From: an uncultured Pelagibacteraceae bacterium
Lineage (GTDB): Bacteria > Pseudomonadota > Alphaproteobacteria > Pelagibacterales > Pelagibacteraceae
DNA: 64,000 nt
Direction of reading: 5' to 3'
Assembly (NCBI GenBank): GCA_902515205.1
Contig: CABXTU010000004.1
Location: 1 to 64,000, forward strand
Shown: one piece after another, positions 45,542-56,718 of the stretch
Layout: each line of letters opens with the position of its first letter
Numbering within the stretch: position 1 is the first letter of the stretch
Program-made: the position numbers and the translations under genes
Notes under the pieces: generated by a model
Database searches by the model: none
What the model was told of the DNA's origin: nothing
The model's input: the letters and a program-made list of their open reading frames with translations, nothing else

Positions 45542-47761
45542 ATGGAAAAAAAAACAAAATTAACAATATCTGGCTCACCCAAAAGAACTATAAAAAGTAT
45601 TGAGATAGCAAAAACTCAAGGAAAAAATTCAGTAAAAATTGAAAAAAGACAATTCAAATCTTCAACCAAAGTTGGATTCTCTGGAACTGGGATAAGTAAA
45701 CAAAAAAATCCCTCTTCGTTCAATAGAGGCGCTTCAGTGAAATCTACTTTTAATCCTAAATTGTCTCGTGTGACAAATGATTTTGAAAGACGTAAATTAG
45801 CTGAACAAAGGGCTACAAAAAGACTTAAAGGAGATAACGAAAATAAGGATAAAAAAAATTTAAAAACTGGAACAAAAAAAAGAGAATTAAAATTAACTGT
45901 TTCAAGAGCACTGAGTGATGAAATTGAAGCTAGAGAAAGAAGTTTGGCTTCAGTAAAAAGAGCAAGACTTAAAGAAAATAAAAATCTAAGTAAACAAGAG
46001 ATACAAGAAAATCTAAAACCCGTTAAGAGAGATATTAATATTCCAGAAGCTATTACAGTTAGAGAGTTGGCTAATAGAATGGCAGAACAATCAAGTAATG
46101 TAATCAAATATCTATTTGGGATGGGTGTATCGGTAACTATAAATCAAACCTTGGCAGCAGACACAGCAGAATTTTTAGTTAAAGAATTTGGGCATAACCC
46201 AATTAGAGAGGCTAAAGCAGAAGAAATAATTCAAAAAATAAAAGCTTCAAGAGCAGAAAACTTAAAGAATAGACCTCCTATCGTGACTGTAATGGGACAT
46301 GTAGATCATGGAAAAACATCAGTTCTTGATGTTTTACGAAGCACAAATGTTGTTTCCGGAGAATTTGGGGGAATTACTCAACATATAGGAGCATATCAAA
46401 TAATAAATAAGTCAAATAAATTAACTTTTATTGATACTCCAGGACATGCAGCATTTACAGAGATGAGAGCAAGAGGATCAAAACTAACAGATATTGTAGT
46501 TTTGGTTGTAGCAGCAGATGATGGAGTTAAACCTCAAACAGTTGAGTCTATTAAACATGCTAAAGCAGCAAATGTTCCAATAGTTGTTGCTATTAATAAA
46601 TGCGATTTACCAGATGCTGATCCTCAAAAGATAAAGAATCAGTTATTAGAACATGAACTAATAGCTGAAGATTTGTCAGGAGATACTTTAATGGTTGAAA
46701 TATCAGCTAAAACAAAATTAAACCTAGAAAAATTAGTAGAAGCCATAATTCTGCAAGCCGAAATTTTAGACCTTAAAACTGATTTTGAGTCTAAAGCCAC
46801 AGGTGTAGTATTAGAGTCAAAGATTGATGTTGGAAGAGGTCCAGTTGCAACGGTAATTGTAACTTCTGGGACTCTTAAAAAAGGAGAGTTTTTTGTGAGT
46901 GGATTAAAATGGGGAAAAGTTAGAGCAATAATTAATGATGTAGGAAAAAATATTAATGAAGCATCTCCTTCAACTCCCGTTGAAATTTTAGGTATCAATG
47001 GAGCAGCAAAAGCTGGGGATGACTTTATAGTTTTGGATAGTGAAAAAGAGGCTAAATTATTAAGTGAAAACAGAGCTCAAGAGAGTAAAGATGGAAAACA
47101 TTCAATAACATTTGCAACTCAAGATTCTGCTTTCACGGATAAATCTGCTGAGGAATTAAATTTAATTATTAAGTCTGATGTTCATGGATCCTCTGAGGCA
47201 ATAAAAAATGCTATAAGTAAAATTAATCATGATGAAGTAAAACCTAAAATAATCTTGGCTGATATAGGAATGGTCACTGAAACAGATGTTACTTTAGCCA
47301 AGGCTTCAAATGCAGTTTTAATTGCTTTTAACGTTAAGCCAAGTAAAGAGGCAAAAAAATTAGCTGAGAATGAAAAAATAAAAATTTCATCTTATAATAT
47401 TATTTATGAAGTTTTAGATTTTATAAAACAAAGAATGTCAGGACTTTTAACTCCCGATGTTCAGGAAACCATTACTGGAACTGCAAAAATTTTAGAAATA
47501 TTCAAAGTATCTGGAGCTGGAAAGGTTGCTGGCTCAAAAGTTTTAGAGGGGGAAATAAATACCAACTCTAGTTTACGAGTTATAAGAGATGGAGTTATAG
47601 TTTTTACTGGAAAGGTTGGAACTTTATTTAGGGAAAAAAACCAAGTAAAAAATGTTAATAATGGACAAGAATGTGGAATTACAATTAAAGATTATATTGA
47701 TTTTCAAAAAAATGATACTATTGAGGCTTTTACCACCACTTCTACAGAAAGGTCAATTTAA
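45542..47761 (+). CDS. infB: Translation initiation factor IF-2
   Basis: IF-2 is the GTPase that places initiator tRNA on the ribosome. The 739-residue protein has a basic N-terminal region, the IF2_N domain ([21 protein letters not shown]), the G domain ([36 protein letters not shown]) and domains II to IV. It shares its last base with rbfA. The ylxR gene common between nusA and infB is missing. Confidence 0.98.
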   Translation: MEKKTKLTISGSPKRTIKSIEIAKTQGKNSVKIEKRQFKSSTKVGFSGTGISKQKNPSSFNRGASVKSTFNPKLSRVTNDFERRKLAEQRATKRLKGDNENKDKKNLKTGTKKRELKLTVSRALSDEIEARERSLASVKRARLKENKNLSKQEIQENLKPVKRDINIPEAITVRELANRMAEQSSNVIKYLFGMGVSVTINQTLAADTAEFLVKEFGHNPIREAKAEEIIQKIKASRAENLKNRPPIVTVMGHVDHGKTSVLDVLRSTNVVSGEFGGITQHIGAYQIINKSNKLTFIDTPGHAAFTEMRARGSKLTDIVVLVVAADDGVKPQTVESIKHAKAANVPIVVAINKCDLPDADPQKIKNQLLEHELIAEDLSGDTLMVEISAKTKLNLEKLVEAIILQAEILDLKTDFESKATGVVLESKIDVGRGPVATVIVTSGTLKKGEFFVSGLKWGKVRAIINDVGKNINEASPSTPVEILGINGAAKAGDDFIVLDSEKEAKLLSENRAQESKDGKHSITFATQDSAFTDKSAEELNLIIKSDVHGSSEAIKNAISKINHDEVKPKIILADIGMVTETDVTLAKASNAVLIAFNVKPSKEAKKLAENEKIKISSYNIIYEVLDFIKQRMSGLLTPDVQETITGTAKILEIFKVSGAGKVAGSKVLEGEINTNSSLRVIRDGVIVFTGKVGTLFREKNQVKNVNNGQECGITIKDYIDFQKNDTIEAFTTTSTERSI

Positions 47762-48129
47762 TGGCTGATAGAATAGGGAAACAAATTACCCAAAGACAAC
47801 TTAGAGTTGGAGAAATGATAAAGCAGTCTTTGAGCATGATTTTTATCAGAAATGAGGCTAAAGTTCCTAATTTAGAAACAAATACTATAACAGTTACTGA
47901 AGTAAGAATGAGCCAAGACTTAAAAATCGCTAAAGCGTATGTTTTACCATTAGGAGGAAAACATGCGGAAGAAAAAATCGACATTTTAAAAAAAAACTCT
48001 TTTATAATAAGAAAAATTTTATCACAGAAAGTAGTTATGAAATTTTTGCCTAAATTACTTTTTAGAAAAGACGAGTCTTTTGAATATGCAGAAAAAATAG
48101 AAAGATTAATAAAACAAACAAACAAATAG
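47761..48129 (+). CDS. rbfA: Ribosome-binding factor A
   Basis: RbfA helps mature the 30S subunit. The 122-residue KH-fold protein begins RIGKQITQRQLRVGEMIKQS and has the VTVTEVRMSQDLKIAKAYV-type central strand pattern. It lies between infB and rpsO, the standard order apart from the missing truB. Confidence 0.93.
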   Translation: MADRIGKQITQRQLRVGEMIKQSLSMIFIRNEAKVPNLETNTITVTEVRMSQDLKIAKAYVLPLGGKHAEEKIDILKKNSFIIRKILSQKVVMKFLPKLLFRKDESFEYAEKIERLIKQTNK

Positions 48130-48141
48130 GAAAATCAGACA

Positions 48142-48390
48142 ATGAACAAGAAAACACAAGAATTAGCAATTCATGAAAAAGATACTGGATCTTCAGAAAT
48201 TCAAATTGCTTTACTAACTGATAAAATTGAAACTCTGTCAAAACATATAAAACAATTCAAAAAGGATAAACATTCATCTGTAGGGTTGTTAAAAGCGGTA
48301 AATAGGAGAAAAAAATTGTTAGAGTACCTTAAAAAAAACAAAATAGACTCTTACAAAAATGTACTATCGAAATTAAATTTAAGAAAATAG
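48142..48390 (+). CDS. rpsO: 30S ribosomal protein S15
   Basis: The 82-residue protein binds 16S rRNA and helps build the platform of the small subunit. KDTGSSEIQIALLTDKIETL and HSSVGLLKAVNRRKKLLEYL are S15 signatures. It is a few residues shorter than the E. coli protein. pnp follows after 56 bases, as in most bacteria. Confidence 0.97.
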   Translation: MNKKTQELAIHEKDTGSSEIQIALLTDKIETLSKHIKQFKKDKHSSVGLLKAVNRRKKLLEYLKKNKIDSYKNVLSKLNLRK

Positions 48391-48446
48391 ATAATAATTT
48401 AGATAGAAAGTAAAGAATCGAATGAAATGAACGAAATGGAAATGAA

Positions 48447-50519
48447 ATGTTTAAAGTATATAAGAAAGAAATTGAAGTAGCGGGAAAAAAAATAAGTTTA
48501 GAAACAGGTAAAGTAGCAAGACAAGCGGATGGAGCAATTATAGCATCATCAGGTGAAACAGTTATTTTAGCGACAGTAGTAGGAGCAAAAAAGGTAAATC
48601 CAGACATGGATTATTTTCCTTTATCAGTAAACTATCAAGAGAAATATTATGCTGGTGGAAAAATTCCAGGTGGGTATTTTAAAAGAGAGGCAAGACCAAC
48701 GGAAAGTGAGACTTTAATCTCAAGATTAATTGATCGACCAATAAGACCTTTATTTCCTGATGAATTTAAAAATGAGGTACAGTTATTACCAACTGTAATC
48801 TCTTATGACAAAGAAAACCAACCAGACATTCTAGCCATTACAGCTTCATCTGCAGCGCTTGCTATTTCGGGAATGCCATTTAAGGGTCCTATAGGTGCAT
48901 CTAGAGTAGGTTTTGTCAATGGGAAATATATTCTTAACCCATCGAAAGAAGAATTAGAAAATTCTAGTTTGGATTTGGTTGTAGCAGGTACCAAAGATGC
49001 TGTGCTTATGGTGGAATCAGAAGCTAACGGTTTAACAGAGGAAGAAATGTTAAATGCAGTTAAGTTCGGTCATAAAGGATTTGTTCCTGTTATCAAGATG
49101 ATAGAGGAACTTGCTAAAGAATGTAGAAAACCAGAGTGGTCTGTAGAGAAAAAAGATTTATCCGAAATTAAGAAAAAATTACAAGAAACATTTACAGATG
49201 ATCTTAAAAAAGCTTTTGCAACAAAAGACAAACAGGATAGATCAAATCAAATTTCTGAGATTACCGATAAAGCTAAAAAACTTTATGAGGAAGATGATAA
49301 TTACACTGATCTTGATGTAAATAGTCAATTAAAAAGTCTGGAAAAATCCATTGTAAGGAATGATATACTTAAAAATAAAAATAGAATTGATGGCAGAGGT
49401 TTATCTGACGTAAGAGCTATTTCATGCGAGGTTGGGGTTTTACCGAGGACTCATGGTTCTGCATTGTTTACTAGAGGCGAGACTCAAGCAATTGTAGTTG
49501 CTACTTTAGGAACCTCAGATGATGAACAACGATTAGAAAGTTTAGATGGGCAACATAGGGAGAGATTCATGTTACACTATAATTTCCCTCCTTTTTCAGT
49601 TGGGGAAACCGGGAGAATTGGAACTGGAAGACGTGAAATTGGTCATGGTAAATTAGCATGGAGAGCAATAAACTCGTCACTTCCTTCAAAAGAAACTTTT
49701 CCATACACTTTTAGAATAGTTTCAGAAATTACAGAATCTAATGGTTCTTCTTCTATGGCTACTGTTTGTGGAACCTCTCTTGCACTAATGGATGCAGGTG
49801 TTCCAATTAAAGAACCTGTTGCAGGGATTGCAATGGGTTTAATTAAAGAGGGTGATGATTTTAGTGTCCTATCAGACATTTTAGGTGATGAAGATCATTT
49901 AGGGGATATGGACTTTAAGGTTGCTGGAACTAAAGATGGAATCACTTCACTTCAAATGGATATCAAAATTACTGGTATTACATTTGAAATCATGGAGCAG
50001 GCATTAAGCCAAGCAAAAGATGGAAGAATTCATATCTTAGGTGAAATGAATAAAGCTTTATCAGCTTCAAGAGAAGAGGTTGGAAAACACACTCCAAAAA
50101 TGGAACAGATTACAGTTGATAAAAAAGATATTGCTGCTGTGATTGGAAAAGGTGGTGCAACTATCAGAGAGATTGTTGAAAAATCAGGTGCAAAAGTTGA
50201 TGTGAATGATGAAGGAGTAGTCACAGTTGCTGCTCCAGATGAAGAGTCAAGAAACATTGCTATGCAATTTATTAAAGACATTACTGCAAAAGCCGAACTG
50301 AATAAAATTTATTCAGGCAAAGTTATGAAGATTATGGAGTTTGGTGCATTTGTTAATTTCTTAGGAAAACAAGATGGACTTGTTCATATTTCAGAACTAG
50401 CAGATCAAAGAGTTGCAAAAGTCACTGATGTTGTCAAAGAAGGTGATGAGGTAAAAGTTAAAGTAATTGGTTTTGATAGAGGTAAAGTTAAACTTTCAAT
50501 TAAACAAGCAAGTAAATAA
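48447..50519 (+). CDS. pnp: Polyribonucleotide nucleotidyltransferase (PNPase)
   Basis: PNPase degrades RNA phosphorolytically. The 690-residue protein has two RNase-PH-like domains (the second with [15 protein letters not shown] and FTRGETQAI), an intervening helical domain, a KH domain ([12 protein letters not shown]) and a C-terminal S1 domain ([15 protein letters not shown]). The usual RNase E-binding tail is short. It ends the long rightward chain. Confidence 0.98.
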   Translation: MFKVYKKEIEVAGKKISLETGKVARQADGAIIASSGETVILATVVGAKKVNPDMDYFPLSVNYQEKYYAGGKIPGGYFKREARPTESETLISRLIDRPIRPLFPDEFKNEVQLLPTVISYDKENQPDILAITASSAALAISGMPFKGPIGASRVGFVNGKYILNPSKEELENSSLDLVVAGTKDAVLMVESEANGLTEEEMLNAVKFGHKGFVPVIKMIEELAKECRKPEWSVEKKDLSEIKKKLQETFTDDLKKAFATKDKQDRSNQISEITDKAKKLYEEDDNYTDLDVNSQLKSLEKSIVRNDILKNKNRIDGRGLSDVRAISCEVGVLPRTHGSALFTRGETQAIVVATLGTSDDEQRLESLDGQHRERFMLHYNFPPFSVGETGRIGTGRREIGHGKLAWRAINSSLPSKETFPYTFRIVSEITESNGSSSMATVCGTSLALMDAGVPIKEPVAGIAMGLIKEGDDFSVLSDILGDEDHLGDMDFKVAGTKDGITSLQMDIKITGITFEIMEQALSQAKDGRIHILGEMNKALSASREEVGKHTPKMEQITVDKKDIAAVIGKGGATIREIVEKSGAKVDVNDEGVVTVAAPDEESRNIAMQFIKDITAKAELNKIYSGKVMKIMEFGAFVNFLGKQDGLVHISELADQRVAKVTDVVKEGDEVKVKVIGFDRGKVKLSIKQASK

Positions 50520-50612
50520 ATTTTAATAAATCTCTATGGGTAAAATTAAAGCATATTATAATTATTTTACCTTTGAAAATCATGATGGAATTTTTTATAA
50601 AATAAAAAAAAA

Positions 50613-50732
50613 TTAAAATCCACCTCTCCAATTGTTTTTATCGTCAAATTGGTCTTTTTCTTTTTTAGAGGTGGGTCTAAACAAATAGAAAATTACAAAT
50701 ATTATACAAACTAATGTTATAATTATTTCCAT
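50613..50732 (-). CDS. Small single-helix membrane ORF, 39 residues (unrecognised)
   Basis: A 39-codon ORF starts 13 bases after the fabI stop on the same strand. It reads MEIIITLVCIIFVIFYLFRP, then a charged tail ending NNWRGGF. The N-terminal 18 residues would form one membrane helix with a cytoplasmic polar tail. It is too short for the ORF track. An inverted repeat with a U-rich stretch on the other strand covers most of its tail, so the sequence may instead serve as the pnp terminator; both could be true. I do not recognise the family. Confidence 0.5.
   Translation of the reverse strand: MEIIITLVCIIFVIFYLFRPTSKKEKDQFDDKNNWRGGF
50620..50674 (+). terminator. Possible pnp terminator / nested inverted repeat
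   Basis: The plus strand has CCACCTCT-CCAATT, a 13-base loop, AATTGG, then TCTTTTTCTTTTTT and AGAGGTGG. The inner 6-pair stem followed by the T-rich tract looks like a weak intrinsic terminator for pnp. The outer 8-pair stem would close a larger structure. It lies inside the antisense 39-residue ORF. Confidence 0.45.
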
Positions 50733-50745
50733 AACTCTTTTTACG

Positions 50746-51531
50746 CTAAGTAATGTTTTTCGGGTCAGGCATTCCTACCTTGTTATACCCTGCATCTACA
50801 TAGTGGATTTCACCTGTAACACCATTTGCTAGGTCACTTAATAGATATAATGCTGAATTCCCAACATCATGAATATCTACATTTCTCTTTAGTAAAGAAT
50901 GGTCTTCATTCCATTTATACAAGAATTTTGCATCTCCAATAGCAGAGGCTGCTAAAGTCTTAATTGGTCCAGCACTTATAGCATTAACTCTAATATTCTT
51001 AGCCCCCAAATCTCTTGCTAGATACTTTACACTAGACTCTAAAGCTGCTTTGCAAACACCCATCACATTATAGTTAGGAATAGCTTTGTTCGCTTCATAA
51101 CTTAAAGTAATTAAGCTTCCACCTTTTTTCATTATTTTTGAGGCCTCCTTTGCAACTTCAGTAAATGAAAAGCATGAAATTAACATACTTCTTAAAAAAT
51201 TTTCTCTAGTAGTATCTAAATATTCTCCAGATAACTCTGATTTATCTGAAAATGCAATTGCGTGGACTATGAAATCAATTTCACCCCATTGTGATTTAAT
51301 GTCCTCAAATAGTTTAGTTATATCTTCTTTTTTTTCAACATCGCAACTGAAAGTAACTTTTGAATTAAGTTTTTCTGCTAAAGGAAGAACTCTTTTTTTT
51401 AAAGCATCACCAAGATAAGTAAATGCTAGCTCAGCTCCAGCCTCAGCAAGCTTTTGTGAAATACCCCAAGCAATAGATCTTTCATTGGCAACGCCCATGA
51501 TTAATCCTTTTTTACCTTTCATTAAACTCAT
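50746..51531 (-). CDS. fabI: Enoyl-ACP reductase (NADH) FabI
   Basis: FabI performs the last step of each fatty-acid elongation cycle. The 261-residue SDR protein has the atypical nucleotide motif GLIMGVANERSIAWGIS and the FabI catalytic tyrosine-lysine pair in NYNVMGVCKAALE. It lies downstream of fabA and fabB, a conserved alphaproteobacterial operon for unsaturated fatty-acid synthesis. Confidence 0.97.
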   Translation of the reverse strand: MSLMKGKKGLIMGVANERSIAWGISQKLAEAGAELAFTYLGDALKKRVLPLAEKLNSKVTFSCDVEKKEDITKLFEDIKSQWGEIDFIVHAIAFSDKSELSGEYLDTTRENFLRSMLISCFSFTEVAKEASKIMKKGGSLITLSYEANKAIPNYNVMGVCKAALESSVKYLARDLGAKNIRVNAISAGPIKTLAASAIGDAKFLYKWNEDHSLLKRNVDIHDVGNSALYLLSDLANGVTGEIHYVDAGYNKVGMPDPKNIT

Positions 51532-51533
51532 TA

Positions 51534-52745
51534 TTACACTTTCTCAAAAATTAAAGCTGCATTGGTTCCACCAAAACCAAAGCTATTTGACATAACAGTG
51601 TTTAAAGTTACTCCAGTTTCTGTTTTTGCAACTATTGGAAACTTTTTAGCTTCAGAGTCCATTTCACCAATGTTTGCAGAGCCTGCTATAAAATTATTTT
51701 TCATCATAATCAAACAATAGATCGCTTCATGCACTGATGCTGCCCCTAAAGGATGACCCGATAGAGATTTTGTTGAACTTATTTTTGGAATATTGTTACC
51801 AAAAGTTTCTTTAACTGCATTTAGTTCAGTAATATCTCCCACAGGTGTAGATGTTCCATGAGTATTAATATAATCAATTTTATTTTTAGTTGTAGCCATT
51901 GCTATTTTCATACATCTAACCGCTCCTTCTCCTGATGGTGCTACCATGTCGTATCCATCTGAGGTTGCTCCATAACCTGTTAATTCTGCATATATTTTAG
52001 CCCCTCTAGCTTTTGCATGTTCATATTCCTCAAGCACCAACACACCGCCACCACCAGCTATTACAAAACCGTCTCTAGTTTTATCGTAAGCTCTTGATGC
52101 TGTCTCTGGTGTATCGTTATATTTAGAGGACAATGCAGTCATAGCATCGAACATTGCAGTCATTGCCCAGTGGATCTCTTCACTACCACCAGCAAAAACA
52201 ATATTTTGTTTACCCATTTGAATTAGTTCCATAGAATTTCCTATACAATGGCCACTAGTTGCACAGGCAGAGCTCATTGTATAGTTAGTCCCCTTTATTT
52301 TAAATGGAACAGCAAGTGTAGCTGAGGCAGTACTTGCCATTGTTCTTGGGACTATGAATGGTCCCATTAATTTTGGAGTTTTGGCTCTAGTTTTATCAGC
52401 TGCTAAAATTACATTTTCAATCGAAGGTCCTCCTGATCCCATAACAATTCCAGTTTTAAAATTACTCACTTCACTTTCTTCTAGGCCTGAATCTTCGATA
52501 GCTTCTTTCATTGCAATATAATTATAAGCTGAACCAGATCCCATAAATCTAATAGTTTTTCTATCTATATGGTCTTCAAGTTTTATTTTTGGTTTCCCAT
52601 GGACATGGCTTTTTAGATTGTGTTCTTTATACTCCTCACTAAATGATATCCCAGATTTAGAATTTAATAGAGATTGATGAACTTCTTCTTGATTATTACC
52701 TAAACAAGATACAACCCCCAAACCTGTAATTACAACTCTTCTCAT
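51534..52745 (-). CDS. fabB: 3-oxoacyl-ACP synthase I FabB
   Basis: FabB elongates cis-unsaturated acyl chains. The active cysteine is in [14 protein letters not shown], with histidines in [11 protein letters not shown] and [11 protein letters not shown]. At 403 residues it is typical of FabB, and the position directly after fabA (sharing one base) argues for FabB rather than FabF. Confidence 0.95.
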   Translation of the reverse strand: MRRVVITGLGVVSCLGNNQEEVHQSLLNSKSGISFSEEYKEHNLKSHVHGKPKIKLEDHIDRKTIRFMGSGSAYNYIAMKEAIEDSGLEESEVSNFKTGIVMGSGGPSIENVILAADKTRAKTPKLMGPFIVPRTMASTASATLAVPFKIKGTNYTMSSACATSGHCIGNSMELIQMGKQNIVFAGGSEEIHWAMTAMFDAMTALSSKYNDTPETASRAYDKTRDGFVIAGGGGVLVLEEYEHAKARGAKIYAELTGYGATSDGYDMVAPSGEGAVRCMKIAMATTKNKIDYINTHGTSTPVGDITELNAVKETFGNNIPKISSTKSLSGHPLGAASVHEAIYCLIMMKNNFIAGSANIGEMDSEAKKFPIVAKTETGVTLNTVMSNSFGFGGTNAALIFEKV

Positions 52746-53245
52746 TATTTGAACAAACCTACCTTTAAACTGTCTGCTGAATAAATCTTTTTATCGTCTG
52801 CTAATACCACTCCATTAGCGAGACCTACTGTTGTACCTCCTGGAGACATAATTTTTTTCATATCTATCTCATATCTGACGTTTTTTACGCTTTGTAAAAC
52901 TTCACCAGTAAATTTTACAGTCCCCACTCCTAAAGCTCTTCCTTTTCCTGGATTTCCAATCCAGCCTAAATAAAATCCTACTAATTGCCACATAGCATCA
53001 AGACCAAGGCAGCCAGGCATGACAGGGTCTTCTTTAAAGTGACAATTAAAAAACCAAAAGTTTTTTTTTATATCTAGTTCAGCTTTCAATGAACCTTTGT
53101 TAAAAGCACCCTTATCATCAGTAATTTCTGTAATTCTATCAAACATAAGCATAGGTGGAAGAGGTAATTTAGCATTTCCTGGACCAAATAGTTTACCTTC
53201 TCCGCAATCAATTAGCTCATCATACGAGTAAGAGTTTTTTTTCAT
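52745..53245 (-). CDS. fabA: 3-hydroxydecanoyl-ACP dehydratase/isomerase FabA
   Basis: FabA dehydrates hydroxydecanoyl-ACP and isomerises the double bond, starting unsaturated fatty-acid synthesis. The hot-dog-fold catalytic His and Asp lie in [23 protein letters not shown]-type sequence (catalytic His before the PVMPG motif). The 166-residue length is normal. It diverges from irr with a 90-base shared promoter region carrying an Irr/PerR-type site. Confidence 0.96.
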   Translation of the reverse strand: MKKNSYSYDELIDCGEGKLFGPGNAKLPLPPMLMFDRITEITDDKGAFNKGSLKAELDIKKNFWFFNCHFKEDPVMPGCLGLDAMWQLVGFYLGWIGNPGKGRALGVGTVKFTGEVLQSVKNVRYEIDMKKIMSPGGTTVGLANGVVLADDKKIYSADSLKVGLFK

Positions 53246-53300
53246 AAGAGTACTCTTATTTACTTGATTTTGTAATTATATAATATAATTATAATACTAG

Positions 53301-53317
53301 TTTAGAATAATTATAAC
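53301..53317. promoter_or_regulatory. Irr/PerR-type operator in the fabA-irr intergenic region
   Basis: TTTAGAATAATTATAAC lies 18 bases before the irr start. It matches the rhizobial Irr box (TTTAGAA-N3-TTCTAAA) at 12 of 14 positions and the PerR box (TTATAATNATTATAA) at all but one. A near-identical site precedes katG. Likely self-regulation of irr, possibly with fabA. Confidence 0.6.
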
Positions 53318-53335
53318 TAACAATATGGTTAAATA

Positions 53336-53734
53336 GTGAAATATATTGAAAAACTTAGAAATTCTGGATTAAGACCAACTAAGCAGAGACTTCAAATTTG
53401 TGATGTTTTATTTAATACCGATAAAACATTTCATTTCACGATAAATGAATTAGAACAAAAAATTAAGAAACAAACAAACAGCAAAATATCACTAGCTACA
53501 GTTTATAATACTGTTCACGCATTTGAGAAAAAAGGATATCTGAAACAAATTCCCATCAATTCTAGTGAGACCTATTTTGATACAAATGTTACTGATCATC
53601 ACCATTTTTATGATTTGAAAGAGGAAAAATTGATTGATTTAGAGAATTCAGATGTAGGACCAATTAATATTTTAAAAAAAATTAATGGAAAAAAGATTAA
53701 GTCAGTTGAAGTTTTAGTAAAACTAGAGGAATAA
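53336..53734 (+). CDS. irr: Fur-superfamily regulator Irr (heme/iron or peroxide responsive)
   Basis: The 132-residue protein starts at GTG and has the Fur-type winged helix (GLRPTKQRLQICDVLF, ISLATVYNTVHAFEKKGYL). The Irr-specific TYFDTNVTDHHHFYDL includes the HHH heme/metal motif. There is no CxxC zinc site. Irr controls iron and heme genes in alphaproteobacteria and is a close relative of the peroxide sensor PerR. Adjacency to fabA and katG, plus shared operator-like sites, suggests it also controls katG here. Confidence 0.9.
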   Translation: MKYIEKLRNSGLRPTKQRLQICDVLFNTDKTFHFTINELEQKIKKQTNSKISLATVYNTVHAFEKKGYLKQIPINSSETYFDTNVTDHHHFYDLKEEKLIDLENSDVGPINILKKINGKKIKSVEVLVKLEE

Positions 53735-53777
53735 TCTAACGATTAATTTAGCGTCATTTTTAACCAATTGACACTTT

Positions 53778-53794
53778 TTTAGAATCATTATAAA
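53778..53794. promoter_or_regulatory. Irr/PerR-type operator upstream of katG
   Basis: TTTAGAATCATTATAAA lies 37 bases before the katG ATG. It is identical to the site before irr in 15 of 17 positions, matches the Irr box at 13 of 14 and differs from the PerR box TTATAATNATTATAA at one position. Confidence 0.65.
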
Positions 53795-53831
53795 CTAGTT
53801 AAATCATAAAAATTTACATATAGGTAACTAA

Positions 53832-56069
53832 ATGAGCACTGAGAACTATAAAAATAAATCTTTTAAAGCTGATCAATTAAGCAAATGTCCTTTTACTGGA
53901 GCAGGAACGCCTGCAAAATTTTCTGCTGGAAGAGGTCAATCAGTAAGAGATTTTTGGCCAAATAGTTTAAATCTCAAAATACTTAGTCAACATTCTAATC
54001 TATCAAATCCGATGGATAAAAAATTTAACTACGCTAAAGAATTTAAAAAACTTAATTATAAGGCTCTCAAGAGAGATTTAAAAAAACTAATGACTGATTC
54101 ACAAGAGTGGTGGCCAGCCGATTATGGCCATTATGGACCTCTATTCATAAGGTTAGCTTGGCACGCAGCGGGTACATACAGAACCGGCGATGGAAGAGGT
54201 GGAGCTGGAACTGGAAATCAAAGATTTGCACCACTTAATTCTTGGCCAGATAATGTCAATTTAGACAAAGCAAGATTGCTTCTTTGGCCAATTAAAAAAA
54301 AGTATGGAAATAAAATCTCTTGGGCAGATTTATTTATTCTAGTTGGAAATGTTGCTTTAGATTCTATGGGATTTAAAACATTTGGATTTGGTGCAGGAAG
54401 AACAGATATTTGGGAACCAGAAGATGATATTTACTGGGGATCAGAAAAAGAGATGTTAGGTGTGGAAAGATATACCCCAAAAAGAGATTTAGAACAACCA
54501 CTGGGTGCTTCACATATGGGTTTGATATATGTCAACCCACAAGGTCCTGATGCTAATCCAGATCCAAAACTTGCAGCGCATGATATTAGGGAAACATTCG
54601 GTAGAATGGCAATGAATGATTATGAAACAGCAGCATTAGTAGCTGGTGGACACACATTTGGAAAATCACATGGAGCAGCGCCTGAGTCACACAAAGGCCC
54701 TGACCCTGAAGCTTCAAGAATTCAAGATCAGTCAACTGGATGGAATAGTGGATATAAATCTGGAAAAGGTGTTGATACAATCAGTAGCGGTATCGAAGGT
54801 GCTTGGACACAAAATCCAATTCAATGGGATATGGGTTATTTAGACTGCCTTTATGATCACGAATGGGAGCTTACAAAAAGTCCTGCTGGTGCTCATCAAT
54901 GGACACCAAAGAAAAATGGGCAAAAGATAAAAATGGTTCCTGATGCACACGATAAAAATGTTCTTCACCCTCCTATGATGCAAACAACAGATATTTCTAT
55001 GAAAGTTGATCCAAGTTATGGGCCTATTACAAAACATTTTCATAAAAATCCAAAAGAATTTCACGATGCATTTGCTAGAGCATGGTTTAAACTAACCCAC
55101 AGGGATATGGGGCCAAGAGTTTGTTATCTTGGTAGTGATGTTCCAAAAGAACAACTAATTTGGCAAGATCCAATTGATAAACCAAAATATAAATTGATAT
55201 CAAAAGATATAAATGATTTAAAATTAAAAATATCAAAGTCCAAACTATCAGTTTCTGATTTAGTTTCTACTGCTTGGGCTTCAGCTTCAACTTTTAGAGG
55301 CTCTGATAAAAGAGGCGGTGCTAATGGAGCAAGAATAATGTTAGAGCCACAAAAAAATTGGAAAGTTAATAATCCTTCTAATCTCTCAAAAGTTATCTCA
55401 GCGTTAAAGAAAATTAAGAAACAATTTGATAATAAAAAGAAAACAGTTTCAATGGCTGATTTAATTGTTTTAGCTGGAGGAGTGGGAGTTGAAATGGCTG
55501 CTAAAAAAGCTGGATATAAAGTAAAAGTTCCATTTTCTCCTGGTAGAGGAGATGCAAGACAAGATCAAACAGATGTGAATTCATTTGGATTATTAGAACC
55601 TCAAGCAGATGGTTTTAGAAATTATCTAAATGGTGGTAAATCAATTGTATCAGCTGAAGAAAAGCTAATTGATAAAGCACAATTAATGGGATTAACAGCT
55701 CCTGAAATGACAGTGCTTTTAGGTGGAATGCGAGTCTTAGATACAAACTACGATAATTCTAAAGATGGTGTATTTACAAAAAAACCTGGTGTGCTAACTA
55801 ACGATTATTTTTTAAATCTATTAGATATGAATATAACATGGAAAGAAACAGATAAATCTGAACAAACATTTGCTGGAATAGATAGAAAGACGAAAAAAAC
55901 AAAATGGAAAGGTACAAGAGTTGATCTTATTTTTGGGTCAAATTCACAATTAAGAGCTTTAGCTGAAGTCTATGCGTGCGATGAATCTCAAGACAAATTT
56001 ATCAAAGACTTTACTGCAGCATGGGCTAAAGTGATGAATGCAGACAGATTTGATTTAAAATTTAACTGA
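53832..56069 (+). CDS. katG: Catalase-peroxidase
   Basis: KatG destroys hydrogen peroxide and organic peroxides. The 745-residue protein has the distal heme site [18 protein letters not shown], the proximal histidine in [12 protein letters not shown], and the W-Y-M cross-link partners (Trp in LAWHAA, Tyr in [10 protein letters not shown], Met in [10 protein letters not shown]). The second, heme-less domain is complete. It follows irr closely and has an Irr/PerR-type operator in front, so peroxide or heme-iron status probably sets its expression. Confidence 0.98.
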   Translation: MSTENYKNKSFKADQLSKCPFTGAGTPAKFSAGRGQSVRDFWPNSLNLKILSQHSNLSNPMDKKFNYAKEFKKLNYKALKRDLKKLMTDSQEWWPADYGHYGPLFIRLAWHAAGTYRTGDGRGGAGTGNQRFAPLNSWPDNVNLDKARLLLWPIKKKYGNKISWADLFILVGNVALDSMGFKTFGFGAGRTDIWEPEDDIYWGSEKEMLGVERYTPKRDLEQPLGASHMGLIYVNPQGPDANPDPKLAAHDIRETFGRMAMNDYETAALVAGGHTFGKSHGAAPESHKGPDPEASRIQDQSTGWNSGYKSGKGVDTISSGIEGAWTQNPIQWDMGYLDCLYDHEWELTKSPAGAHQWTPKKNGQKIKMVPDAHDKNVLHPPMMQTTDISMKVDPSYGPITKHFHKNPKEFHDAFARAWFKLTHRDMGPRVCYLGSDVPKEQLIWQDPIDKPKYKLISKDINDLKLKISKSKLSVSDLVSTAWASASTFRGSDKRGGANGARIMLEPQKNWKVNNPSNLSKVISALKKIKKQFDNKKKTVSMADLIVLAGGVGVEMAAKKAGYKVKVPFSPGRGDARQDQTDVNSFGLLEPQADGFRNYLNGGKSIVSAEEKLIDKAQLMGLTAPEMTVLLGGMRVLDTNYDNSKDGVFTKKPGVLTNDYFLNLLDMNITWKETDKSEQTFAGIDRKTKKTKWKGTRVDLIFGSNSQLRALAEVYACDESQDKFIKDFTAAWAKVMNADRFDLKFN

Positions 56070-56090
56070 GATTAAAAATAGAAAATATTT

Positions 56091-56693
56091 ATGGAAAAAA
56101 ATAATTTTAAAGATTTTTATGAAGTACCCAATCTAAATTTTGATATTTCAAAACTACAATCTGATTTAAACAAGATACTAGAAAATAAAAAATTTAATTC
56201 TCCTGGGGTTACTCATTTTGGAGCAATTCCGTTAAACCAAATTCCAAATGATGAGAACTCTATTAAAGGGAATAATATAAGAGGAAAATATTGGACGATA
56301 GCTGATGATACAGGCAAGGAAGTTTCAAGAGATGTAGATATAGATGAGTCTAAATACACACAATTAGTTCCAGAATTTGAAAAAACTTATTTTGAAGAAG
56401 TATTCGAAACATTGAGCAAAAGATTTAAACTAGGAAGAGTAAGACTCTTATTAAAAGAGCCAAGATCGACTTTAAGTTGGCATAAAGATCCAGAATGTAG
56501 ACTTCATGTTCCAATTATAACTAACAAAGGCTGCTCTATGGTTATAGAAAATGTTGCTAAGCATCTTCCTGCTGATGGAAAAGTATGGATAACAAACAAC
56601 ACTAAGTTTCACAATTTTTTTAACGGGGGTGAACAAGCTCGTATACATTTAGTTGCGTGTGTTCTTGAGAGCCCTTTTAAAAATGATGATTAG
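56091..56693 (+). CDS. Aspartyl/asparaginyl beta-hydroxylase-like 2-oxoglutarate/Fe(II) oxygenase
   Basis: The 200-residue protein has the family layout: HxD iron ligands in LSWHKDPECRLHVPIITN, a distal histidine in NNTKFHNFFNGG and the 2-oxoglutarate-binding arginine in EQARIHLVACV, with HLPADGKVWI between. Members hydroxylate Asp/Asn or other substrates; the bacterial target is usually unknown. It lies 21 bases after katG and just before the manganese-transporter gene, so it may belong to the same unit. Confidence 0.82.
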   Translation: MEKNNFKDFYEVPNLNFDISKLQSDLNKILENKKFNSPGVTHFGAIPLNQIPNDENSIKGNNIRGKYWTIADDTGKEVSRDVDIDESKYTQLVPEFEKTYFEEVFETLSKRFKLGRVRLLLKEPRSTLSWHKDPECRLHVPIITNKGCSMVIENVAKHLPADGKVWITNNTKFHNFFNGGEQARIHLVACVLESPFKNDD

Positions 56694-56718
56694 TAGAGAA
56701 ATCCAAATTTACTAGATA

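Noticed and set aside
44649-50281. Minus-strand ORFs of 62-163 codons opposite nusA, infB, rpsO and pnp
   Set aside because: All lie fully within strongly conserved genes on the other strand and show no protein-like features.
50536-50616. 26-codon plus-strand ORF after pnp
   Set aside because: It has no clear ribosome-binding site, no motif and little more length than chance in this A+T-rich gap.
54586-55064. ORFs of 64-74 codons on both strands inside katG
   Set aside because: They are out-of-frame shadows of a complete, well-conserved katG with no own ribosome-binding site or recognisable sequence.
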